In this document: piece after piece, positions 17,414-25,926 of the stretch | Layout of the letters: every line of letters starts with the position of its first letter | Position numbering within the stretch: the first letter of the stretch is position 1 | NCBI GenBank assembly: GCA_022839105.1 | Contig: JALHDH010000005.1 | Location: forward strand, 1-64,000 | DNA: 64,000 bases | Origin: a bacterium | GTDB taxonomy: Bacteria > Vulcanimicrobiota > Xenobia > Xenobiales > Xenobiaceae | Direction of reading: 5' to 3' | Notes under the pieces: model-generated | What the model was told of the DNA's origin: nothing | Seen by the model: the letters and a program-made list of their open reading frames with translations, nothing else | Databases searched by the model: none | Made by a program: the position numbers and the translations under genes

Positions 17414-18826
17414 TCAGCGTTCGGCGGGGACCGACGGACAGCCGGCCTCGATCCAGCCCTGATAGCTCCCTTCCAGCTCGCGCACGTCCTCTCGCCCGCG
17501 GGAGCGCAGGATCGAGGCGGCCACGGCTGCGCGATTGCCGGTCTGGCAGTGGACCACCACGGGGCGATCGGCCGGAACCCTCTCGGCCCGGAAGGCCAGG
17601 CGCCCCACGTCGAGCTGCATGGAGCCGGGGATTCGACCGGCCCGATGCTCGTTGGCGGTGCGCACGTCCAGGACCAGCACGTCGGGGATCCGGGCCAGTT
17701 CACCCGGGGCCACCATGGGCAAGGGACCGGCCGTGAGGCCCTCCAGCGAGGAGACAAAGCCCATCACGTTGTCGATGCCCGTCCAGGCCAGGCGGTCCCG
17801 CATCCAGGAGGCCTGGCCCGGGTCGCGGGCCAGGACCACGATCGGACGAGGGTCGGCATCGGGGTCCAGCGCGAAACTGGCGTTGGTGGCGAACTTCTTG
17901 CCCTCGGGCACGAAGAGCGCTCCAGGCACGTGGTCCGCGCGGTGCTGAGCGACCTCGCGGGTATCCAGCAGAATCAGGTCTTCGTTCACCCGCCCCCGCA
18001 GCTCGGCCGGGGTGAAGGCCCGCATGGGCGGACGCCTTCCCAACAAGGCCGGGCCCAGCTTGTTGGTCCGCTTCATCCGGCCGAAGTACAGGGGTGCGTC
18101 GGGCTGCCCTTCCAGCAGGGCGGCCGTGAAGCCTTCGACGTCGCCTTCGCGGACCAGGCGCGACCACCAGCCGACCTGGCGCTCGTAGCCCACCGTGGTC
18201 AGGGGAACCGCGCCCAAGGCCTTCCCGCAGGCGCTTCCAGCCCCGTGAGCCGGCCACACCTGGACGTAGTCGGGCAGGGTCAGGAATCGGTCCCGGAGGC
18301 TGGCGAAGAGCTGTCGGGCTCCCCCGAAACGGGTGTCGACGAAGCCCGCGGCCTCATCGAGCAGATCCGGCCGGCCGACATCACCCACGAAGACGAAGTC
18401 CCCGGTCAGGAAGAAACCGGGCAGTTCGGTGGCGGCGCCGTCGGTGACCAGGAAGGAGAGATGCTCGGGGGTATGGCCGGGGGTGTGCACGGCGCGGATC
18501 CGGATCTTCCCCAACCGGATCTCGCTGCCGTGGACGAGCTTCTCGCCCTCGAAGCCGTACTTCCAGTCGGCGTCGCCCTCGTCGGAGAGGTACAGGGTGG
18601 CTCCGGTGCGCTCCGCGAGTTCCCGACTTCCGCTCTGGTAGTCGGCATGGATGTGGGTCTCGGTCACGGCGCTCAGCCGCAGACCGTGATGCTCGGCCAG
18701 GCGGAGACAGGTGTCGACATCGCGGCGGGGGTCGATGGCGATGGCTTCGCCGGCGGCCTGGCACCCGATCAGGTAGCTGGCCTGCGCAAGGTCCTCGTCA
18801 TAGATGGATTGAAAGAACATGCCCAT
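17414..18826 (-). CDS. Metallo-beta-lactamase-fold/rhodanese fusion, persulfide-dioxygenase-related, 470 aa
   Basis: The N-terminal MBL domain (about 1-240) has THIHADYQSG in place of the usual HxHxDH, then HTPGHTPEHLSF, LTGDFVFVGDVGRPDLL and WPAHGAGSACG, as in the ETHE1/BLH group of non-heme-iron sulfur dioxygenases. Two rhodanese repeats follow. The first (about 255-355) lacks the active Cys (VVLARDPGQAS), whereas the second (about 370-465) keeps it in VHCQTGNRA. Such proteins oxidise glutathione or protein persulfides to sulfite. Together with the SulP gene it forms a sulfide detoxification/sulfur-oxyanion cassette (inference). The start is uncertain: ATGs at 18826 and 18820, neither with a good ribosome-binding site. 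Confidence 0.88.
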   Translation of the reverse strand: MGMFFQSIYDEDLAQASYLIGCQAAGEAIAIDPRRDVDTCLRLAEHHGLRLSAVTETHIHADYQSGSRELAERTGATLYLSDEGDADWKYGFEGEKLVHGSEIRLGKIRIRAVHTPGHTPEHLSFLVTDGAATELPGFFLTGDFVFVGDVGRPDLLDEAAGFVDTRFGGARQLFASLRDRFLTLPDYVQVWPAHGAGSACGKALGAVPLTTVGYERQVGWWSRLVREGDVEGFTAALLEGQPDAPLYFGRMKRTNKLGPALLGRRPPMRAFTPAELRGRVNEDLILLDTREVAQHRADHVPGALFVPEGKKFATNASFALDPDADPRPIVVLARDPGQASWMRDRLAWTGIDNVMGFVSSLEGLTAGPLPMVAPGELARIPDVLVLDVRTANEHRAGRIPGSMQLDVGRLAFRAERVPADRPVVVHCQTGNRAAVAASILRSRGREDVRELEGSYQGWIEAGCPSVPAER

Positions 18827-19041
18827 GGATTCGACGTTTCGGGTTCGATCCTGCCAGCCCGAAGGATCTTCGGCCAGACCAGGGACCAGGCGGTGGCGCT
18901 TCGAACCCGGGACGGGAACCGCGGCCGGAAGGACCCGGCCTTCCGAGGCGCAAGTGCTCTGGCAGGACTCCGGGCCTCCTGTTCCGGAGACCCCGCGATC
19001 TGCGGCCTTCAGCGGGGCCGCGCTGCCTGGAAGGTCTTGAG

Positions 19042-20520
19042 ATGCCCGCCAGTTCCAGTCCCCATCCATCCCGGAACCTCTGCCTGGAGGCGACCTACAC
19101 CCGACTCCCACAGCCGTTCTACACCCGTCTGTCCCCGACTCCGGTCCGATCTCCGCGAGTCGTCCTCCTGAACCAGGAGCTGATGGACGAGGTGGGCCTT
19201 CCCCTGGGTCGTTGGAAACCTGCAGAGGGAGCCGAGCTGCTGAGCGGCAACCGGCTCCCCCCCGGAATCGACAGCTTCGCCCAGGCCTACGCGGGGCATC
19301 AGTTCGGCCATTTCACGATCCTGGGGGACGGCCGGGCCCACGTCCTGGGGGAATGGGTCACCCCCTCGGGCAGGCGCTTCGATCTCCAGCTCAAGGGTTC
19401 GGGGCAGACCCCCTACTCCCGCGGGGGGGACGGCCGAGCCGCCCTGGGTCCGATGCTGCGCGAGTACCTGATCAGCGAGGCGATGCACGCCCTGGGCATC
19501 CCCACCACCAGAAGCCTGGCCGTGGTGGGCACCGGAGAGGAGGTCCTCCGGGAGACCCCGTTGCCTGGGGCCATCCTGGCCCGGATGGCCAGTTCCCATA
19601 TCCGGGTGGGCACCTTCCAGTTTGCCGCCCTCTTCCCCACCCCGGACCATGTCGGGGCCCTGCTCGAGTATTCCCTCCAGCGCCACATGCCCGAACTCCT
19701 TCAGGCCGGGAATCGGGCGCTGGCCTTCCTGGAGGCGGTCGTCGAGCGGCAGGCGGAACTGGTGGCCCACTGGCTGCGCGTGGGCTTCATCCACGGCGTC
19801 ATGAACTCCGACAACTGCGCCATCTCGGGCGAGACCCTCGACTACGGCCCCTGCGCCTTCCTGGACGCCTATCACCCGGACCAGGTCTTCAGCTCGATCG
19901 ACCGGGCGGGCCGCTACGCCTTCATGAACCAGCCCCGCATCGCCCAGTGGAATCTGGCCCGCCTGGCCGAGACCCTCCTGCCGCTGCTGGACCCCTCGCC
20001 CGACGGGGCGATCGAGATCGCCACCCGGGCGATCGAGGGCTTCGGGCCCCTCTTCGCCACGAGGTGGAGAGAAATGATGCGGTCCAAACTGGGACTGTCC
20101 GGAGAGGAGTCCGAGGACCCGCGACTCTTCGAGGATCTGCTGGCCTGGATGGCGGCCAGACAGGCCGACTACACCAACACCTTCCTGGCCCTGCGGCGAA
20201 GAGAGGCCTTGCCGGCCGAGCACGAATCCGACCCCTCGTGGCAGGCCTGGAAGGCCCGCTGGGAGCAGCGCCGCGCCCGAAACCCGGAACCGCCGGAATC
20301 CACCGACCGGAAGATGAAGGCCGCCAACCCCGTGATCCTTCCCCGCAACCACAAGGTGGAGGAGGCCTTGCAGGCCGCCACTGAGCATGGCGATCTCGAA
20401 CCCTTCCTGGCCCTGCACCGGGCCCTGGCCCGGCCCTACCAGGATCTTCCCGAGATGGCTCCCTTCCAGGTTCCCCCCCGGCCGGAGGAACGCGTCCAGA
20501 GGACCTTCTGCGGAACCTGA
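19042..20520 (+). CDS. selO: Protein adenylyltransferase SelO (YdiU/UPF0061), 492 aa
   Basis: Pseudokinase-fold enzyme that transfers AMP from ATP to Ser/Thr/Tyr of proteins, linked in Escherichia coli to redox stress. Signatures: AYAGHQFGHFTILGDGRA, LQLKGSGQTPYSRGGDGRAALGPMLREYL, SEAMHALGIPTTRSLAVV, HGVMNSDNCAISGETLDYGPCAFLD. The C-terminus ends TFCGT, so the position often occupied by selenocysteine in eukaryotic SelO is an ordinary Cys codon. Transcribed divergently from the MBL-rhodanese/SulP operon across a 215-bp spacer in which I see no further gene. Confidence 0.95.
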   Translation: MPASSSPHPSRNLCLEATYTRLPQPFYTRLSPTPVRSPRVVLLNQELMDEVGLPLGRWKPAEGAELLSGNRLPPGIDSFAQAYAGHQFGHFTILGDGRAHVLGEWVTPSGRRFDLQLKGSGQTPYSRGGDGRAALGPMLREYLISEAMHALGIPTTRSLAVVGTGEEVLRETPLPGAILARMASSHIRVGTFQFAALFPTPDHVGALLEYSLQRHMPELLQAGNRALAFLEAVVERQAELVAHWLRVGFIHGVMNSDNCAISGETLDYGPCAFLDAYHPDQVFSSIDRAGRYAFMNQPRIAQWNLARLAETLLPLLDPSPDGAIEIATRAIEGFGPLFATRWREMMRSKLGLSGEESEDPRLFEDLLAWMAARQADYTNTFLALRRREALPAEHESDPSWQAWKARWEQRRARNPEPPESTDRKMKAANPVILPRNHKVEEALQAATEHGDLEPFLALHRALARPYQDLPEMAPFQVPPRPEERVQRTFCGT

Positions 20521-20582
20521 GCCATTGCGGGACTCCTCGGCCGGCCCGGGCGCCCTTCGGGGCCACGAGGCCACGGGGATCC

Positions 20583-20611
20583 TTGACGCCCGTCGGGAAT
20601 TCGGGCATGGT
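20583..20611 (+). promoter_or_regulatory. Promoter candidate for the hopanoid-cyclase operon
   Basis: TTGACG (20583-20588), a 17-base spacer and CATGGT (20606-20611) lie 65 bp before the cyclase start. The -35 match is good (5/6), the -10 only 3/6. Confidence 0.4.
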
Positions 20612-20675
20612 CCGAAGGAAATCCCCCCCTCCGAAGTCGCCCAGGTGCGCCTCCGGGGACGCTCGAGGTGACCGG

Positions 20676-22661
20676 ATGTCGCAGGATTCCCAGGCCGTCA
20701 AGAGGCTGGACCACGGGGTCAGCAAAGCCCTCCGCTGGCTGGAGGAGACCCAGACCCCCGAAGGCTACTGGGCAGGCTTCCTGAAGACCAATTCGGCCAT
20801 CGAGGCCGAGTGGGTCCTGGCCATGCACTTCCTGGGGATCTCCGACGACCCCAAGTACCCCGAGGTGGTCCGCTCGATCCTCTCCGAACAGAGGCCCGAC
20901 GGCTCCTGGGAGGTCTTCCACGGGGCCCCGGCCGGCGACGTGAGCGCCACGGTCGAGTGCTACGCGGCCCTGCGGGCGGCGGGCCTGGACAAGGACAGCG
21001 ACCCCCTCATGAGGGCCCGCGAGTGGATCCTGGAGCGGGGCGCCCTGGGCAAGGTCCGCGTCTTCACGCGGATGTGGCTGGCCCTGCTGGGCGAATGGCC
21101 GTGGGATGCCACGCCCAACCTGCCGCCCGAGCTGGTGTACCTGCCCTCCTGGGCTCCCCTGAACCTGTATGACTTCGCCAGTTGGGGCCGGGCCACGATC
21201 GTGGCCCTGTGCATGGTTTCGGCCAGACGCCCCGTCCGGCCGCTGCCCCCCGAAAGGCGCCTGGACGAGCTCTTCCCCGATGGCCGGCAGGCCCAGGACT
21301 ACTCGCTTCCCCGCCCCAAGACCCCTCTGGGCTGGTTCTTCTACCTGGGAGACCGGCTCCTGAACCTCTATCACCGCTCCCCGATCCAGCCCGGGCGCGA
21401 CCTGGCCACCAGGCTCTGCGTCGAATGGATGGTCCGCCGCCAGGAGGCCGACGGGTGCTGGGCCGGGATCCAGCCCCCCTGGATCTACGCCCTGATCGGC
21501 CTGAACTGCCAGGGCTTCGCGCTGGACCATCCGGTCATGAAGGCGGGCCTCGAGGCCTTCAACGAGCCCTGGGCCTTCCCCACCGAGAAGGGCACGTACC
21601 TTCAGTGCTGCACTTCTCCTGTCTGGGATACCATGCTGAGCCTGGTGGCCATGACCGACTGCGGCCTGGATTGCCGGAACCCCTCGGTCCAGAAGGCCCT
21701 GGACTACCTGCTGGATCAGCAGATCGACGCCCCGGGAGACTGGCAGGTCAAGGTGAAGGGCGTCCCCTCGGGGGGCTGGGCCTTCGAGTACGAGAATGAC
21801 ACCTATCCCGACGTGGACGACACGGCCGTGGCGGTGATGGCCCTGGCGCGCCTGCGTGCCTCGTCCGCGGACCCGGGTCGCGTGGACCGGGCCCTGGAAC
21901 GGGCCACCCGCTGGCTTCTGGGGATGCGCTGCCGCAACGGCGCCTGGGCGGCCTTCGACGTGGACAACGACAGCGCCCTGGTCGGCCAGATCCCCTTCAG
22001 CGACTTCGGGGAATCCCTGGACCCGCCTTCGGCGGACGTGACGGCCCACGTGGTCGAGGCCCTGGGACACCTGGGCCGGGACATGGGCGATCCGGTGGTG
22101 GCCCGGGCAGTGGATTACCTGCGAGCCGAGCAGGAATCCGACGGGAGCTGGTTCGGCCGCTGGGGGGTCAACCACGTCTACGGGACCGGGGCGGTCCTTC
22201 CCGCGCTGCAGGCGGTGGGCGAGAACATGCAGGCCGACTACGTCCAGAAGGCCGCCGACTGGCTGGTCTCCAAGCAGAACCCCGATGGTGGCTGGGGCGA
22301 GACCTGCTCGTCCTACATGGATCCGTCCCTGCGTGGCGTGGGCCCGAGCACCTCCAGCCAGACCGGCTGGGCCCTGCTGGCGCTCCTGGCCCTCGGAGAC
22401 CACGAACGGGACCTGGCCATCCGGCGAGGGCTGGACTACCTGCTGGGCACCCAGCGTCCCGACGGGACCTGGGACCAGGCCGAGTACACGGGGACCGGCT
22501 TCCCGGGCTATGGGCTGGGAGCCCGGGCCGACGTGACGGCCGGTCAGACCCTGGACCAGGGCAAGGAGCTGGGCCGGGGCTTCATGCTGAACTACGCCAT
22601 GTACCGCCACTACTTCCCGCTGATGGCCCTGGGCCGGGCCCGAAGGCACCTGGAGGGTTGA
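20676..22661 (+). CDS. shc: Squalene-hopene cyclase, 661 aa
   Basis: Class II terpene cyclase converting squalene to hopene, a monotopic inner-membrane enzyme. The catalytic protonating motif DVDDTA is at about residue 375, and multiple QW-type repeats are visible (GYWAGFL, GCWAGIQP, GGWAFEY, GAWAAFDVD, GSWFGRWG, GGWGE, GTWDQAEYTGTGFPGY). Full length compared with known Shc (about 630-680). The ATG at 20676 follows GAGG at a spacing of seven. It heads a four-gene run in which every junction is an NTGA overlap, so the next three products may act on hopanoids or on the same membrane glycolipid. Confidence 0.96.
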   Translation: MSQDSQAVKRLDHGVSKALRWLEETQTPEGYWAGFLKTNSAIEAEWVLAMHFLGISDDPKYPEVVRSILSEQRPDGSWEVFHGAPAGDVSATVECYAALRAAGLDKDSDPLMRAREWILERGALGKVRVFTRMWLALLGEWPWDATPNLPPELVYLPSWAPLNLYDFASWGRATIVALCMVSARRPVRPLPPERRLDELFPDGRQAQDYSLPRPKTPLGWFFYLGDRLLNLYHRSPIQPGRDLATRLCVEWMVRRQEADGCWAGIQPPWIYALIGLNCQGFALDHPVMKAGLEAFNEPWAFPTEKGTYLQCCTSPVWDTMLSLVAMTDCGLDCRNPSVQKALDYLLDQQIDAPGDWQVKVKGVPSGGWAFEYENDTYPDVDDTAVAVMALARLRASSADPGRVDRALERATRWLLGMRCRNGAWAAFDVDNDSALVGQIPFSDFGESLDPPSADVTAHVVEALGHLGRDMGDPVVARAVDYLRAEQESDGSWFGRWGVNHVYGTGAVLPALQAVGENMQADYVQKAADWLVSKQNPDGGWGETCSSYMDPSLRGVGPSTSSQTGWALLALLALGDHERDLAIRRGLDYLLGTQRPDGTWDQAEYTGTGFPGYGLGARADVTAGQTLDQGKELGRGFMLNYAMYRHYFPLMALGRARRHLEG

Positions 22662-24601
22662 CCCCCGCGCCCACCGCCGGTCATTCGAACCGGACGCCAG
22701 GAGTCTGGTTGGACGGGCTCCTGGTCGCCCTCATCCTGGGAATCCTGGCCTTCCCCGCCGCAGCCTGGGCCCAACGCTGGATGGTGAGTCCCGAGGGAGA
22801 CGGGGCCTTCCATGTGCTGGGCATCCTGGCCTTCCAGGAGCTCTTCCTGGAAGGGGAAGGTGCGGGCGCGATCCTCCAGGGCATCCTGGGCTTCACCAAT
22901 GCCCAGACCTACCCGCCTCTGGCCTACCTGGTTCCCGGTTTCCTGGGCGCCCTGCTGGGAGGGGTCGATCTGCAGGGCCTGGTCCTGCTCCAGTTCACGT
23001 GGGTCTTCTTGACGGTCGGGGCGACCTTCAGCCTGGGACGAATCCTCTTCGACGACTCCAAGGCAGGCCTGCCGGGCGGGAGGGGGCTCCGGGTGGGGTT
23101 TCTGGCCGCCGCGCTGGTGGCCTTCGAACCGATCATGGTGGTCTACGTGCCGGAATTCCTCCTGGAGTTGCCCGCCACCGCGATGCTGATGGTGACCCTG
23201 GTGGCCCTGGCCCGGGATCCCGGCCTGGAACGGAGAGGCTCGGCGTTCCTGGCGGGAATCGCGAGCGCCGGATTCCTGCTGACCAAATGGTCTGCCGGCT
23301 TCTTCCTGGCGCCCACGCTCTTCTGCCTGGGTTTCCGGATCCTCCGGGCCTCCTCCCACGAGCAGCGCCGGTCGGCCCTTCTCGTCATGGGCCTGCTGGC
23401 CACGACCCTGGCGCTGAGCGGCGCCCTGGCCACCTTCTTCCTTCCCCAGCGGACTTTCCCGCTGGAACTCGTGCCCTGGAACTCGCTCCTCCCGCTGTTG
23501 GGGGGACTCGGTGGTGCCCTGGCCCTGCTGGTCCGACTGACGACCCACCGCCTCCCGGCAGGACCGGTCCGGAACCTGGTCCTGGGACTCCTGCTGGCCA
23601 GCTTCCTGGTGGCCCCGTTCTTCCTGATCCACGCGCCGGAAGCCGTGGAGTCCGCCGCAGCCCACGTGCGCACCACCACCACCCCGGGGCACCTGGACTA
23701 CATCGAATCCTTCCTTCCCCAGCCCTTCCTCCTGGGAGAGGCCTGGGGCACCGCGGCAGCCCTTCTGGTGGGCGTCGCCCTGGTCTGGCTGGCTGGCGCC
23801 GGCCCCCGAGGAAGCTTCACGCTGATCGGGCTCCCGCTCCTGACGGGGATTGCGGTGCGGCAATTCTTGATCCTGATCGACTACCGCTATATCCTGCCCT
23901 CGTTTCCCCTGGAGATCCTGGCGGTGGTCGGCTGCCTGCAGGCCCCTCGAAGAACCCGGGCCGTGACGGCGGGCCTCCTGGTGAGCCTGGTGCTCTGGAA
24001 CGCCTTGAGCTGGCTCTCGGGCACCGGGATCCCGATCGCCCCCGGACACGAAGACGACGTCCGCCTGCCCCATCCGGAAACGCTCCGGCCTATGGCCGAC
24101 GCCCTGGGCCGGACCGTGGCCGAGACCGCGGGGAGGGCCCCCCAGGTGGTCTGGGTGCTGTCCCCGACCCACCCGAATCTCGAACACACCCTCCAGGTCC
24201 TGACCCTGATCCAGGGAGCCCCCCTGGTCCTGCGAGCCGTGCCTGGCCCGGGCCGGCCCGGAAGCCTTTCGACCTGGACCTCCGTCCCCCGAATCCTGGC
24301 CGGTCGCCTCCCCGAAGCCGAACTCGAGGACCTGCACCTGATGTGCACGGCTCCTCTCGAAGAGGCTCCCGGAGCCTGGTTGCTGTACCTGGGGCACGAG
24401 GGGACCCACCCGAAGCTCCCACTTCCTCCCGAACGCCTGGGCCCGATGCGGAGCCTGCCCGCCCCGCTCTGGCAAGAAGCCCGCCTCCAGCGAATCCTGC
24501 CTGGCCATGGCCGGCTCTCCGACCCCCAGGGCAGCGACCCCGGACCCGCATCTTCGCCCGGTAAAGGAATCCCTTCCCAGGCAGAGAACGCCTTCCCGTG
24601 A
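22658..24601 (+). CDS. ArnT/PMT-like membrane glycosyltransferase, 647 aa
   Basis: About eleven to thirteen hydrophobic helices, first at about 20-40. The first periplasmic loop has WMVSPEGDGAFHVLG, where the acidic residues correspond to the catalytic acids of GT-C enzymes, and TYPPLAYLVPGF recalls the 'YPPL' of ArnT/PMT family members. Such enzymes move a sugar from a polyprenyl-phosphate donor to a lipid, glycan or protein on the periplasmic side. The C-terminal 200 residues are mainly soluble, presumably periplasmic. The TTG at 22658 overlaps the cyclase stop as TTGA and the 3' end overlaps the next start as GTGA. Acceptor unknown. Confidence 0.82.
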   Translation: MTPAPTAGHSNRTPGVWLDGLLVALILGILAFPAAAWAQRWMVSPEGDGAFHVLGILAFQELFLEGEGAGAILQGILGFTNAQTYPPLAYLVPGFLGALLGGVDLQGLVLLQFTWVFLTVGATFSLGRILFDDSKAGLPGGRGLRVGFLAAALVAFEPIMVVYVPEFLLELPATAMLMVTLVALARDPGLERRGSAFLAGIASAGFLLTKWSAGFFLAPTLFCLGFRILRASSHEQRRSALLVMGLLATTLALSGALATFFLPQRTFPLELVPWNSLLPLLGGLGGALALLVRLTTHRLPAGPVRNLVLGLLLASFLVAPFFLIHAPEAVESAAAHVRTTTTPGHLDYIESFLPQPFLLGEAWGTAAALLVGVALVWLAGAGPRGSFTLIGLPLLTGIAVRQFLILIDYRYILPSFPLEILAVVGCLQAPRRTRAVTAGLLVSLVLWNALSWLSGTGIPIAPGHEDDVRLPHPETLRPMADALGRTVAETAGRAPQVVWVLSPTHPNLEHTLQVLTLIQGAPLVLRAVPGPGRPGSLSTWTSVPRILAGRLPEAELEDLHLMCTAPLEEAPGAWLLYLGHEGTHPKLPLPPERLGPMRSLPAPLWQEARLQRILPGHGRLSDPQGSDPGPASSPGKGIPSQAENAFP

Positions 24602-25926
24602 CACCGCTCCCGCTCTCCATGATCCCCGAGAGGCCGGTCGCGGGCTGGTCTGGCCGCAGGTCGGCGCGAGCCCGTGTCATCCCCATGCCCAGGGAGGCCC
24701 TTCCGTCCCTGGCGGCCGGGGAGTCCATCCGATGGATCCCACGGGGAGGAGGAAACAGCTTCAGCGACTGCGCCTTCCTCAGCGAGGGCCTGACCCTTTC
24801 CAGCGATGGGATGGACCGGATCCTCGAGGTGGACCCGGATCGGGGCTGCGTGCTTTGCGAAGCGGGCGTGACCAACCGGGAGCTCTTCGACCTCCTGGAG
24901 AGACCCGAACTCCAAGCCTGGACTCTGCCCGTCCCCGGGGGAACCGGACAGGTCACCGTCGGAGGCGCGGCTGCGGGGGACATCCACGGCAAGAACCACC
25001 CGGCCCGAGGCTCCTACGGCAACCACGTGAAGGCCCTCCAAATGCTGACGGCCTCAGGCGACGAGGTCTGGTGCTCGGCCGAGGAGAATCCGGACCTCTT
25101 CCGGGCGACCCTGGGGGGGATGGGCCTGACCGGCTTCATCCGGAAGGTCCGCCTGCAACTGGTTCCCGCCCCCGGCCAGGCCCTCCATGTGCGGACCCGG
25201 AGGATTCCGGACGCCCTGAGAGGGATCCTCCGGTTTTTCGAAGAGGAGCCGGCGGAACTGCAGATGGCCTGGATCGACCTGGCGGGCAGAAGGGTCCGGG
25301 GGGTCTTCCACTTCAGCCGCCCTACCTCGCGCCCCCCCAGATCCCCACGCCGAACCCTGCGGCTGCCGATCCCGCGAATCGCCTTCCTGAACCCCTGGAC
25401 TTCTCCCTGGATCAACCTGGCGATCTACCACCTGCACGCCAACCTGGATCGGGTCGTCCGCCCGGAGGAGGCCCACTATCCCCTGGACTCCATCCCAGGA
25501 TTCCAGAAGGCCTACGGCCCCCGTGGCTTCGTGGAATACCAGTTCCTGGTCCCCCCCGAGCGGGCCGAGGAGGGATTGCGCAGCCTGGTCGCCGCAACCC
25601 GGAAGACCCCGGCCTTCCACTGCATGGTCAAGCGGTTCGGCTCCCACCCCCCGCCGGGAATGCTCTCGTTCGCCCAGGAGGGCTTCACCTTCACCACCCT
25701 CTTCGCGGCCCGTTCGGGGGTCTTCGAGGTGCTCGAAGAGCTGACCGAGCGCCTGATCCCCTTGGAGGCCCGCTTCAACCTGACCAAGGACAGTTGCCTC
25801 TCGCGCCAGCAATTCGAGCAGACCCAACCCGGCCTCGAGGAATGGCGCCAGGTCGTGAGGCGCTGGGATCCCGAGGCCCGCATCCAGTCCAACCTCTCAT
25901 TGAGGCTGGGACTCAAGCCGTGGTGA
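24598..25926 (+). CDS. FAD-binding (PCMH-type) oxidoreductase, DprE1-like, 442 aa
   Basis: The N-terminal PCMH FAD domain (about 25-190) shows IPRGGGNSFSDC, LPVPGGTGQVTVGGAAAGDIHGKNH and GNHVKALQML, the pattern of decaprenylphosphoryl-ribose 2'-oxidase (DprE1) and other BBE-like oxidases. The C-terminal cap ends with FNLTKDSCLS...F, with a Lys in the position of the DprE1 catalytic lysine. DprE1 with its reductase DprE2 epimerises a polyprenyl-phosphate sugar at C2. No DprE2-type reductase is visible in this window, so another redox role, or a distant partner, is possible. GTG start overlapping the upstream stop (GTGA). Confidence 0.85.
   Translation: MTPLPLSMIPERPVAGWSGRRSARARVIPMPREALPSLAAGESIRWIPRGGGNSFSDCAFLSEGLTLSSDGMDRILEVDPDRGCVLCEAGVTNRELFDLLERPELQAWTLPVPGGTGQVTVGGAAAGDIHGKNHPARGSYGNHVKALQMLTASGDEVWCSAEENPDLFRATLGGMGLTGFIRKVRLQLVPAPGQALHVRTRRIPDALRGILRFFEEEPAELQMAWIDLAGRRVRGVFHFSRPTSRPPRSPRRTLRLPIPRIAFLNPWTSPWINLAIYHLHANLDRVVRPEEAHYPLDSIPGFQKAYGPRGFVEYQFLVPPERAEEGLRSLVAATRKTPAFHCMVKRFGSHPPPGMLSFAQEGFTFTTLFAARSGVFEVLEELTERLIPLEARFNLTKDSCLSRQQFEQTQPGLEEWRQVVRRWDPEARIQSNLSLRLGLKPW

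Noticed and set aside
18830..18915. T-loop-like GGTTCGATCC on the plus strand and GGGTTCGAAGC on the minus strand, suggesting tRNA
   Set aside because: The sequences flanking the loops do not pair as T-stems, and no anticodon or acceptor arms can be folded around them; one would lie inside the MBL-rhodanese gene.
20436..22649. 737-codon open frame antisense to the squalene-hopene cyclase gene
   Set aside because: It is complementary to a gene with unmistakable catalytic motifs, has Gly/His/Gln-rich composition typical of antisense GC-rich frames, and lacks any motif.
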